Below, piece after piece: positions 1 through 6,598 of a stretch of DNA of 6,837 nucleotides. This DNA is from an uncultured Lachnospiraceae bacterium (GTDB lineage Bacteria; Bacillota; Clostridia; Lachnospirales; Lachnospiraceae): contig CAMODS010000070.1 of NCBI GenBank assembly GCA_946611525.1, positions 1 to 6,837 of the forward strand. Direction: 5' to 3'. A model generated the notes under the pieces. It saw only the letters and a list, made by a program, of their open reading frames with translations. It had not been told where the DNA came from and did not search any database. Positions within the stretch are counted from its first letter, which is position 1. Each line of letters starts with the position of its first letter. A program made the translations under genes and the position numbers.

Positions 1-1139
1 TCTGCAGCCACGCACTCCAGTGCGGCCTCGATCACCTTGTCCATGTCGTAGTATTTGTAATGCCCCAGACGTCCGCCAAAGATCACATTCTCCTCTGCGT
101 CCGCCAGCTTTTTATACTCTTCATAAAGAGCATTGTTTTTCTCATTGTTGACGGGATAGTAGGGCTCCACTCCCGGCTTCCACTCGGAGGAATACTCCCG
201 GGAGATCACGGTGGTGGGCTGTGTTCCAAAGTCAAAATGCTTGTGCTCTATGCAGCGGGTGTAAGGTACCTCTGCTTCAGTATAGTTTACTATGGCACTT
301 CCCTGGTAGTTTTCCATGGGAAGTTCCTCCGTCTCGAACCGCACGGAACGGTACTCTAAGTTGCCCAGCTTGGCGTCAAAGTATTCATCTATCTGGCCGG
401 TGAACAAAAGCCTGTCGTATGAGATGGCTGTGCCATTTTTAAGTGTGGTATTAAAGCGGCCGTCACCGTCCGAGGTCATCCTGCTCCGAATATCCATATA
501 GTCCTCACCGGTGTAGATGTCTATGCCCGAAAGCATCTTTTCCACGATCTGTGTGTATCCGCCCATGGGAATGCCCTGATATCGGTCGTTGAAATAGTTG
601 TTGTTGTATGTAAATCTCAGGGGCAGCCTCTTTATGATGAAAGCCGGAAGCTCTGTGCACTTTCTCCCCCATTGCTTTTCTGTATAGCCTTTTATAAGCT
701 TCTCATAAACATCACGTCCCACTAAGGACAGGGCCTGTTCCTCTAAGTTTTTAGGCTCAGTGATGTTTAAGTCCGCAATCTGACTTGCAATGATCTCCTG
801 CGCCTCCTTCGGAGTCTTTATATTCCACATACGTGAAAATGTATTCATGTTAAAGGGCAGATTGTAAAGCTCGTCCTTGTAACTGGCCACCGGCATGTTG
901 ATGAAATTGTTGAACTCAGCAAACCGGTTTACATAATCCCATATTTCCTTTTTACTCGTATGAAAAATATGTGGGCCGTAAACATGCACGTCGATGTCGG
1001 ACTGCTTTTTGGTGTAAATATTTCCGGCTATATGATCTCGCCTGTCTATTACGCAGCAGCTTTTGCCCTTTTGCTTCATCTCGTATGCAAAAACGGCTCC
1101 GAAAAGGCCCGCTCCCACTATCAGATAATCGTATTTCAT
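1..1139 (-). CDS. glf: UDP-galactopyranose mutase, C-terminus cut by window edge
   Basis: Flavoenzyme that interconverts UDP-galactopyranose and UDP-galactofuranose in the cytoplasm, supplying the Galf donor for surface glycans. I translated it by hand because the frame runs off the window without a stop: 379 complete codons are visible. The N-terminus has the FAD-binding motif VGAGLFGA (residues 8-15). The family landmarks follow in order: YGPHIFHT, LPFNMNTF, GYTEKQWGRK, FIIKRLPLRF, NRYQGIP-like DRYQGIPMGGYTQ, VPYTRCIEHKHFDF (containing the active-site Arg), EPYYPVNNEKN and FGGRLGHYKYYDM near the end. Similarity to the remembered E. coli Glf (367 residues) runs along the whole length and suggests only about 5-10 residues are missing. 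The ATG at 1139 is preceded by GGGAGGAG (1143-1150). It begins 21 bases after the stop of the GH5-GT2 fusion gene, so the two are probably co-transcribed. Identification is firm; the sugar acceptor of the Galf is unknown. Confidence 0.97.
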   Translation of the reverse strand, partial: MKYDYLIVGAGLFGAVFAYEMKQKGKSCCVIDRRDHIAGNIYTKKQSDIDVHVYGPHIFHTSKKEIWDYVNRFAEFNNFINMPVASYKDELYNLPFNMNTFSRMWNIKTPKEAQEIIASQIADLNITEPKNLEEQALSLVGRDVYEKLIKGYTEKQWGRKCTELPAFIIKRLPLRFTYNNNYFNDRYQGIPMGGYTQIVEKMLSGIDIYTGEDYMDIRSRMTSDGDGRFNTTLKNGTAISYDRLLFTGQIDEYFDAKLGNLEYRSVRFETEELPMENYQGSAIVNYTEAEVPYTRCIEHKHFDFGTQPTTVISREYSSEWKPGVEPYYPVNNEKNNALYEEYKKLADAEENVIFGGRLGHYKYYDMDKVIEAALECVAA

Positions 1140-1142
1140 ATG

Positions 1143-1150
1143 CTCCTCCC
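1143..1150 (-). promoter_or_regulatory. Ribosome binding site of glf
   Basis: Minus-strand GGGAGGAG ends 3 bases before the ATG at 1139; its GGGAGG core sits 5 bases from the start. It lies wholly inside the 21-base gap after the fusion gene's stop, leaving no room for a separate promoter or terminator and supporting an operon. Confidence 0.8.
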
Positions 1151-1160
1151 GTATGTTTTT

Positions 1161-4100
1161 TTACCGTCTGGTTGTCCGCGCCACGCGGTACGCAATGTTT
1201 TGCCACAGATGTGACACCACGCCAAAATCCCTTCCCAGCGTCTGGGGCAGCGAGGGGATCCTGTCGTAAATGATCTGCAGGTAATCAGGTTCATTGCCCT
1301 TAAAGTCCAGTATCTCTATGGTGTAAGTCGATGTGGTCTTTCTGCGTGATTCGTTGATATCAGTGACCACTCCCTGAAGCTCTACGGTAAGATCCTTTTT
1401 AAATACCGTCACATTCACGCGACCGCCAAGATCTATACCGTCGCACTCATCCAGATAAACCGTCAGGTTGTGCTCCGTCATCTCCGTGGTAACACCCTCA
1501 AATGTTACATTGTCCGATGTCTCCACCGACACAAACTCGGCGTCTATGACTCTGACCACTTCACCATCAGAATCCCTGCCATCCACTAAGAACACTGCCA
1601 TGATGAGGAAGTAAAGGTTACGGATCACCCATATTAAGAGCACTAAAAGACCAACCACCTGGGTACTGTCAAATATGACTATGATCCTCACGATACCGAC
1701 TACTGAAAGACCGATAAGCACCAAAAACGGTATCATAGCCTTTAGGTCACCTTCCTTTTGCTTACGCTTGCCGGACTTGTCCGTCACCTTGAATGCCGTC
1801 AGCGAGAACCCAAGCGCCTCTTTTATTATGGGAATCAACATATGGGGCATCACGCTTGTCTCATATATACCGCTCCACTTTGTAGATATGGCATTTTTAC
1901 TGTTGACTCGAAGATTTATATCCTGTAGCAAAAACATGGGTAGCCAGAACACCAAAAGTTCAAGCCAGTTACATTTGAATACCGGTATGGCAAACGCCGC
2001 AAACATAAGGGGCGAAAGCATATAGATCAGGCTCTTTATAGGAGAGAACCAGTAGGTGACTGAACTTATATAGCTGACCTTTTGTGCAAGCGTCAGGTTC
2101 TTCCTGCCAAAGATGCGAAGCTTTTTCGCTGTATTTATAACTCCACGCCCCCAGCGAACACGTTGGTTTATATGTTCACGGTAGGTATGAGGTGTCTGGC
2201 CGCTGGCCAGGGGCTCCGGCAGTGCCAGACTAAGATACCCTTCCGCCTCGATCAAAAGTCCCGTGGCAAAATCCTCTGTGATGGTCTCTGTGTAGAAACC
2301 ACCTATAGCTTCCAGGGCTTCTCGTGCAAGAACTGTGTTGGAACCGCCATAGATCACGCTGTTTGTAGTGGTCTTGGCCGGCTCAATGGTCCTGTAGAAA
2401 AAGTCCTGCTCATTGGGCGCCCGTCTCTCGGAGTACAAAGCATGTTGGAATACATCCGGGTCATAGAAACACTGGGGCGTCTGCAAAAGTCCCAGAGCCA
2501 TCCTCTCACCCTCCGGCTTGTCCTGCTCACGAAGCTTTACATCTATAAAATAAGGAATAGTCTTGAGCAAAAAGTCGCTTTTTACTATCATGTCCGCATC
2601 TATGGTCACAACATAGGGCGCAGAGGTCTGCCTTAAGGCGTTATTTAAGTTACCTGCTTTGGCTCCCTTATTATCAGGGCGGTCAAAATATCCCACTCCC
2701 ATCCTCTCTGCCAGCGCACGCATGGTAGGGCGTCTGTTGTCATCGCACACCCATACATGCACCTTGGACTTGTCCGGATAGTCAAGATGATTGCAGCCGT
2801 TAATGGTCTTTCTTAGAAGCTCCTCCGGCTCATTGTATGTGGCGATAAATATATCAACCTCGGGCCAGGAGTCATCGGGTATGGAGGGAAGCGGATGTTC
2901 CTTCATACCAAACAGATTCCTGAAAAGTATCAATGACTCTGCAAAGCCCACGATCTCCACCACCAAAAGGATGATATTGCAGGCTATGGCAACAGCGCCA
3001 AACTCCACAGGCACGGAGTAAACAACACGCCACATCAGATATATTATGGTAGTACAGGCCGAAAGCATCAGTGTAATCTCGGAAAAGATCCTCTGCCTTT
3101 TGCTTTTTTCATCCTTTATCTGAGTATGGACCACATCATCATAGGAAATCCTCTTTTTCTTCCTGATTGCCACATAGATCCTGCCTAAAACAACAAATAA
3201 AAATATCAGCCCTGCAGCGATAACAAAAAAGTCAAACCAGGAGTAAACAGCTGTCTTACCCCTTTCACCAAGGGAGTTGGTGACCCATGCCTTAAAAACT
3301 GAAGCCCTGCCTTTTTTAACGATCGGATCCGGGGCACTGATAGACTTTGGATCGTTGCCCCTGATCAGCTCCCTTACCCAGAGTCCCGCTTCGGAAAGAT
3401 CCTTATCATTTATCTTACCGTTTGGATCAAAGCCCGGTTTAAAAAATGCAGAGGACTCATCTTTGTCCGACAGACTCCATACAGCATAGCTGATATTGTT
3501 TTCGTCCAAATAGGTAAACCATTCGGCAGCCGAAGCAAAATCCAGATCACCGTCACCACTTGACTCGCTGATACCACACTCACTGATAAAAACCGGGAGC
3601 CCGGCATCATGGGCCTTCACAAGTTCGTTTCTCAAACCTTCGTGATGGGATGCAGCATAGAAGTGAAGCACATACATGACGTTGTCAAAATCAAGGGGAT
3701 GAAGAACGGCGCTACCCAGATTCCTGTCCCATTCAGGAGTACCAACCAGTATTACGGATCCGGGGATGTGCTCTCTGATAACCGGGATCACCCTGTTGGA
3801 ATACTCCAGCACATCATACCAGCCCGCCTCACCGTTGGGCTCATTACAGATCTCAAATATAAGATTGGGACAATCTGCGTACTCTGTGGAAATTCGCTCG
3901 AAAAACTCCATTGCCTCATCGATCTGTGAGTTGGGATTTCCCTCCTCCAGTATGTGCCAGTCCACCAAAACATACATGTCGGAAGCAACTGCGGCATCTA
4001 TTCCCTGCTTCATAAGCTCATAGCTTTGCTCACGTTCATCCTTGTCACAATAGACGTTGGCATACATGGCAAGTCTGATAAGATTGCCATTCCAGTCATT

Positions 4101-4379
4101 GCTCACCTGGCTAAAAAGGTTTTCATTTATATACTCGGGATACCAGGTAAGACCATGTGTACTGACACCTCGAAGCTGCACCGCCTTGCCATTTTCATCC
4201 ACAAGGTCCGTGCCCTCCACGTGCAGTCTGCCATTTTGCGATGGTCTGGCAGTATAAGCCTGCGCTGCTGTTACCGGCAGCGCACTCTGTGATAACACTC
4301 CGAAAAAGATTATAGACAATATAAGAACAGTTATTGTAAATAACCCTGCTTTTTTCAAACCGCTAAACCTCCCATACAT
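1161..4379 (-). CDS. GH5 endoglucanase fused to BcsA-like GT2 glucan synthase with degenerate PilZ domain
   Basis: Membrane beta-glucan (probably cellulose) synthase carrying its own extracellular cellulase. Numbering is from the ATG at 4379 (1072 residues). Order of parts: signal peptide or anchor 12-36; GH5 subfamily-2-like domain about 45-340, with DWH (140-142), acid/base E180 in NEP, HFY (239-241), nucleophile E267 and W301; membrane helix about 379-401 followed by RKKKR (406-410), which by the positive-inside rule puts GH5 outside; helices about 432-453 and 456-487; cytoplasmic GT2 domain about 506-750, with DD546-547, DAD594-596, TED701-703 and QRVRW739-743; helices near 781-821; a gating-loop motif FKVTDK at 863-868; two more helices 882-931; PilZ-like barrel about 936-1035. 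UDP-glucose is the expected donor. A TTG at codon 8 (base 4358), 9 bases after GGGAGG, is probably the real start, giving about 1065 residues. The gene has its own promoter and precedes glf. The product could be cellulose or a mixed-linkage glucan; sequence alone does not decide. Confidence 0.93.
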   Translation of the reverse strand: MYGRFSGLKKAGLFTITVLILSIIFFGVLSQSALPVTAAQAYTARPSQNGRLHVEGTDLVDENGKAVQLRGVSTHGLTWYPEYINENLFSQVSNDWNGNLIRLAMYANVYCDKDEREQSYELMKQGIDAAVASDMYVLVDWHILEEGNPNSQIDEAMEFFERISTEYADCPNLIFEICNEPNGEAGWYDVLEYSNRVIPVIREHIPGSVILVGTPEWDRNLGSAVLHPLDFDNVMYVLHFYAASHHEGLRNELVKAHDAGLPVFISECGISESSGDGDLDFASAAEWFTYLDENNISYAVWSLSDKDESSAFFKPGFDPNGKINDKDLSEAGLWVRELIRGNDPKSISAPDPIVKKGRASVFKAWVTNSLGERGKTAVYSWFDFFVIAAGLIFLFVVLGRIYVAIRKKKRISYDDVVHTQIKDEKSKRQRIFSEITLMLSACTTIIYLMWRVVYSVPVEFGAVAIACNIILLVVEIVGFAESLILFRNLFGMKEHPLPSIPDDSWPEVDIFIATYNEPEELLRKTINGCNHLDYPDKSKVHVWVCDDNRRPTMRALAERMGVGYFDRPDNKGAKAGNLNNALRQTSAPYVVTIDADMIVKSDFLLKTIPYFIDVKLREQDKPEGERMALGLLQTPQCFYDPDVFQHALYSERRAPNEQDFFYRTIEPAKTTTNSVIYGGSNTVLAREALEAIGGFYTETITEDFATGLLIEAEGYLSLALPEPLASGQTPHTYREHINQRVRWGRGVINTAKKLRIFGRKNLTLAQKVSYISSVTYWFSPIKSLIYMLSPLMFAAFAIPVFKCNWLELLVFWLPMFLLQDINLRVNSKNAISTKWSGIYETSVMPHMLIPIIKEALGFSLTAFKVTDKSGKRKQKEGDLKAMIPFLVLIGLSVVGIVRIIVIFDSTQVVGLLVLLIWVIRNLYFLIMAVFLVDGRDSDGEVVRVIDAEFVSVETSDNVTFEGVTTEMTEHNLTVYLDECDGIDLGGRVNVTVFKKDLTVELQGVVTDINESRRKTTSTYTIEILDFKGNEPDYLQIIYDRIPSLPQTLGRDFGVVSHLWQNIAYRVARTTRR
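1275..1574 (-). other. PilZ-like C-terminal barrel lacking c-di-GMP motifs
   Basis: Residues about 936-1035, at the position where BcsA carries its PilZ domain, with a predicted run of short beta strands. The canonical RxxxR is absent: R935 is followed four residues later by Gly, and only R943 is nearby. The D/NxSxxG motif is replaced by EMTEHN (966-971). I infer that this barrel keeps the fold but binds c-di-GMP poorly or not at all. Confidence 0.6.
2130..2864 (-). other. Processive GT2 (cellulose synthase) catalytic domain
   Basis: Residues about 506-750 of the fusion. The fold starts with VDIFIATYNEPEE. The UDP-binding pair is D546-D547, in a DDNRRP context instead of the commoner DDG. 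The metal-binding DAD is at 594-596, YGGSN at 677-681, the TED catalytic base motif at 701-703, and the acceptor-binding QRVRW at 739-743. Together with the downstream FKVTDK gating loop these are the marks of a processive inverting beta-glucan synthase rather than a single-transfer GT2. Confidence 0.93.
3360..4247 (-). other. GH5 endoglucanase domain of the fusion protein
   Basis: Residues about 45-340 of the fusion. The opening RGVSTHGLTWYPEYIN, the DWHIL strand, the NEPNG acid/base motif (E180, bases 3840-3842), the HFYA strand and the WSLSDK motif match the layout of Bacillus EglS/Cel5A, a beta-1,4-endoglucanase, over the full domain length. The nucleophile E267 (3579-3581) is followed by Cys (SECG), where the Bacillus enzyme as I recall it has Trp (TEWG). 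All residues needed for a retaining glycosidase are present, so I expect it to be active on nascent beta-1,4-glucan outside the membrane. Confidence 0.9.
4368..4373 (-). promoter_or_regulatory. Shine-Dalgarno site favouring a TTG start for the fusion gene
   Basis: GGGAGG on the minus strand lies inside codons 3-4 of the ATG-started reading and 9 bases before TTG at 4356-4358. The upstream ATG at 4379 has only a weak TGTGG before it. Starting at TTG gives a classic signal peptide beginning M-K-K followed by a hydrophobic stretch. Confidence 0.6.
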
Positions 4380-4435
4380 CCACAGTAACCGAACAACATC
4401 GGAATATCGCGTCTTCTGAACATTTCCTAAGGTAG

Positions 4436-4464
4436 ATTATACAAAAACCGGTATTGCATGTAAA
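4436..4464 (-). promoter_or_regulatory. Sigma-A type promoter of the fusion-glf operon
   Basis: Minus-strand TTTACA (4459-4464), 17-base spacer, TATAAT (4436-4441). Five of six bases match the -35 consensus and all six match the -10. Predicted transcription starts near 4429, giving a leader of about 50 bases to the ATG or 70 to the TTG. It lies in the 126-base gap between the radical SAM stop and the fusion gene. I see no convincing terminator in that gap, so read-through from upstream is also possible. Confidence 0.75.
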
Positions 4465-4505
4465 CTAAAACAACTACGAAACCTTTGACGAGGGCCATAG
4501 CAGGT

Positions 4506-5384
4506 CTATAGTTGTGCCGCTCGTTCTACGAAGGGTGACTGTTCGTGGAAGCCGTCGCAGTAGAAGCAACTCTTTGTGCAGGAAAGCCCGGTCAGAAACT
4601 CCGGCAATCTGCGTGACAGATCCTCCACGCTCATTGATCCAATATCCAAATAATCCCCGTCAGAGTGAGGTATCAAACCGTCTTCATTCATAACCGGCGC
4701 TCTGTAGCAGTGATACAGATGATCTCTATACAGATGCAGGTAAAGCTTCCCATGACATTTCCGGTAAAGCTCCTCTGCCTCCTCCTTACTGTAATCTCTG
4801 TGATGCCAGTCTCCCAGCGATCTCCACTGTAGATCCTCGGGGATCACATTTACCTTTATCCCAAATGACTCCAGCTTCTTCGCCGCCTCATCCCTGTTAG
4901 ATGAGAGAATGCCATAGTCACTTATTACAACATAACCGTTTTTGATCTTCCTAAAGGCCGCACAAAACTCATCCGACGGCACGACAGTCCCATTCGTAGT
5001 CACCCTGACAAAACCCACCCTGTCATAGAATCCTTCCTTTGAATAGGCTTCCATAAGCTCAGCCAGCTGCGGATATATCATAACCTCTCCGCCCATAAAA
5101 ATAAGGCCTGCCACCTTTGCCACGCGGATTATCTTTTTGATATCATCCATCAAATCTTCAGCCGGCATATGAGCCGGGGCCTTGGTATAGGGGATCAAAT
5201 GGGTGCAGTCCTTACAGCGAAGTGTACAAAAGGATGTTGTTTTAATCTCCAGGGCATGGATCAATACATCACCGGTCATCACAGATGCCCCATAACCGGG
5301 ATGGTATTTCTCAGCTTCCTCCATGATCTCACTGAGGTGGTCTTCCGGCGTTCCGATCTCATGTTTATCTTTTATTTCGTTCAT
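4506..5384 (-). CDS. Radical SAM protein with C-terminal CxxxCxxC auxiliary motif
   Basis: Cytoplasmic iron-sulfur enzyme expected to cleave S-adenosylmethionine to start a radical reaction; the substrate is unknown. Numbering is from the upstream ATG at 5408 (300 residues). The SAM-cluster motif is C61-x3-C65-x2-C68, followed by the GGE motif at 106-108 and a TTNG strand at 137-140. Further cysteines at 218, 234, 277, 281 and 284 include a second Cx3Cx2C (277-284) in the last 25 residues, compatible with a SPASM-like or other auxiliary 4Fe-4S site. I place the start at ATG 5384 (292 residues): it has GAGG at 5390-5393, 5 bases upstream, and follows directly on the stop of an older upstream reading frame, whereas ATG 5408 has no ribosome site. 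The neighbours are glycan genes, so modification of a sugar or surface-glycan precursor is plausible but inferred. It ends with a natural-looking C-terminus. Confidence 0.88.
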   Translation of the reverse strand: MNEIKDKHEIGTPEDHLSEIMEEAEKYHPGYGASVMTGDVLIHALEIKTTSFCTLRCKDCTHLIPYTKAPAHMPAEDLMDDIKKIIRVAKVAGLIFMGGEVMIYPQLAELMEAYSKEGFYDRVGFVRVTTNGTVVPSDEFCAAFRKIKNGYVVISDYGILSSNRDEAAKKLESFGIKVNVIPEDLQWRSLGDWHHRDYSKEEAEELYRKCHGKLYLHLYRDHLYHCYRAPVMNEDGLIPHSDGDYLDIGSMSVEDLSRRLPEFLTGLSCTKSCFYCDGFHEQSPFVERAAQL

Positions 5385-5394
5385 ATTATCCTCA

Positions 5395-5496
5395 TCAAGC
5401 TCCTCCATAATGTTTTACAAATACATTTACAAGTTTGGGATCAAAATGCTCTCCGGTGTCTATATCCCTGCTCTCGATCAATGTAGCTGCAAATAT
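5395..5496 (-). pseudogene. Remnant C-terminal tail of an HD-GYP domain protein
   Basis: Thirty-three codons are open after an in-frame TAA (5497-5499) and end at TGA (5395-5397). They read IFAATLIESRDIDTG then EHFDPKLVNVFVKHYGGA. The G-x-HFDPxLVxxF pattern is the usual end of HD-GYP domains, which degrade cyclic di-GMP. There is no start codon and the rest of the domain is missing: the sequence immediately upstream is the 3' end of the glycosyltransferase gene. The TGA falls 10 bases before the preferred radical SAM start, the spacing of an operon neighbour. It reads as the stump of a gene that once preceded the radical SAM gene and was cut off when the present upstream gene arrived. Thirty-three residues are few, so chance resemblance is not excluded. 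Confidence 0.55.
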
Positions 5497-5507
5497 TTAG
5501 GCCGCGG

Positions 5508-6491
5508 CTATCCCAGATAGCCTACACCCTCGAAGTACTCGGGGTGGGATGTGTAGGTGCAGCCGGTCAGAGCGTAGCGCTTGTAAATCTTAAGGAGTAC
5601 ATCCTCCATGGGAGCACGGGGAATGTAAAGCCCGGCAGGGCATTCCCGGGCGTAACGGCGCATGGGGCTCTTTTTGTATTTAAAGATATCTTTCGGCCCC
5701 ACCATTTTCTTAAAAAGCCGAAGCTGGCTTTGGATCTCATCCTGCCTGAGCTCAGAAAGTATCTGACCTGCACGTACGGGATCTATAAGCTGCCGGTTAC
5801 CGGACATTCCGGGCAAAAGCGCCATTTCCAGCTGCACCCTCATCATGGAAAACGCCAGAAACTCGGTAGTCATGGCATCCGTCACAACTCCCTGCTGCCT
5901 TACCGCTCCCATGACTGAATCAGATCTGAGCTGGTAATGATAGCATATGTCATTGGTAAACACCGCCCTGCCACTGTTCATCAAAAGATAATTGAATATA
6001 AAAAGCCTGTCTTCGTTGTACCTGACATCATCGGCAAAGCCCAGATCATATTGGTTTATCAGCTTTCTCCTAAATATCTTATTCCAGACATAGCCCTGAT
6101 ATACTTTCGTATCAAAAAGTCGGGCGAGCATATCCTCCCTAAGAAAAAACTCAGGTTCAAAAGATGAAGTCTTTTCCACGGATCCATCCGAAGCATTCAC
6201 TATATCATATCCGCAGCCGGCCATGATGATATCCGGCGCACTCTCTAGGGCAGTAACTAAGGAAGCCACATAGTCCGGCTCAATCCTGTCATCCCCGTCC
6301 GCAAAGATCACATACTCCCCGCAGGCCTTCTTAAGCCCGATATTCCTGGCTTCGGAGGCACTTTTCCCTCCCGTCTCCACAAGCACCTCAACCCGTTGAT
6401 AGCTCTGACGGTCAAGATCTGTAAGCACCTGCTCTAAGTATTCATTTTTTTCCTTTACCGGTATGATCACTGAAACAAGTTTTTTATTCAT
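5508..6491 (-). CDS. GT-A fold (GT2-type) glycosyltransferase
   Basis: A 327-residue cytoplasmic transferase likely to add one sugar from a nucleotide-sugar donor to a growing glycan. The N-terminal strand is LVSVIIPVKEKNEYLEQVL; SEARNIGLKKACGEYVIF follows, and the metal-binding DGDD is at 65-68. VWNKIFRRKLI (135-145) and YNED (158-161, with the probable catalytic base) are typical of the capsule/teichoic-acid GT2 group. No membrane helices are evident. The usual VDDGSxD segment is VETGGKS (38-44), so the common uridine-binding Asp pair is missing. The C-terminal 120 residues are not a domain I recognise. The ATG at 6491 has no strong ribosome site; GGGAAG lies about 20 bases upstream. Its stop is followed by GCCGCGGC and the HD-GYP remnant. 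Donor and acceptor cannot be read from sequence. Confidence 0.88.
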   Translation of the reverse strand: MNKKLVSVIIPVKEKNEYLEQVLTDLDRQSYQRVEVLVETGGKSASEARNIGLKKACGEYVIFADGDDRIEPDYVASLVTALESAPDIIMAGCGYDIVNASDGSVEKTSSFEPEFFLREDMLARLFDTKVYQGYVWNKIFRRKLINQYDLGFADDVRYNEDRLFIFNYLLMNSGRAVFTNDICYHYQLRSDSVMGAVRQQGVVTDAMTTEFLAFSMMRVQLEMALLPGMSGNRQLIDPVRAGQILSELRQDEIQSQLRLFKKMVGPKDIFKYKKSPMRRYARECPAGLYIPRAPMEDVLLKIYKRYALTGCTYTSHPEYFEGVGYLG

Positions 6492-6598
6492 GCCAAAAGT
6501 ATATCATAAACTTCCCAAACAATATATTTTTTTGTTTGATAATACTTCACTAAAGTATATAATCTAATGGTACCTGTAGTTTTAAAACCGGAGTATGT
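6492..6598. other. Divergent intergenic region
   Basis: AT-rich 107-base spacer between the divergently oriented glycosyltransferase genes. It contains the rightward promoter described separately. For the leftward gene I see -10-like TATGAT (6503-6508) and TATTAT (6539-6544) hexamers, but neither has a good -35 partner, so its promoter stays unassigned. No terminator or clear operator is visible. Confidence 0.6.
6536..6563 (+). promoter_or_regulatory. Sigma-A type promoter for the rightward gene
   Basis: TTGATA (6536-6541), 16-base spacer, TATAAT (6558-6563). Transcription is predicted to begin near 6570, about 30 bases before the ATG at 6599. Confidence 0.75.

Noticed and set aside
952..1214. 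Small frames on both strands around the glf start
   Set aside because: They overlap the FAD-binding N-terminus of glf and the end of the fusion gene in other frames; low-complexity basic peptides with no recognisable features.
2082..2636. 184-codon plus-strand frame inside the synthase gene
   Set aside because: It lies antisense to the best-conserved GT2 motifs, has no domain-like sequence and no ribosome site; it is a shadow of the real gene.
4380..4505. Riboswitch, such as a c-di-GMP switch, in the leader of the fusion gene
   Set aside because: The predicted leader is only about 50-70 bases, with just a 4-bp CCGA/TCGG hairpin; too short and without a recognisable aptamer core.
4485..4510. 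Weak inverted repeat ATAG/CTAT after the radical SAM gene as a terminator
   Set aside because: A 4-bp stem without a U-tract; not convincing.
5501..5508. GCCGCGGC palindrome as a terminator of the glycosyltransferase gene
   Set aside because: Eight bases with no loop and no following T-run; it cannot form an intrinsic terminator. Kept only as a possible junction marker.
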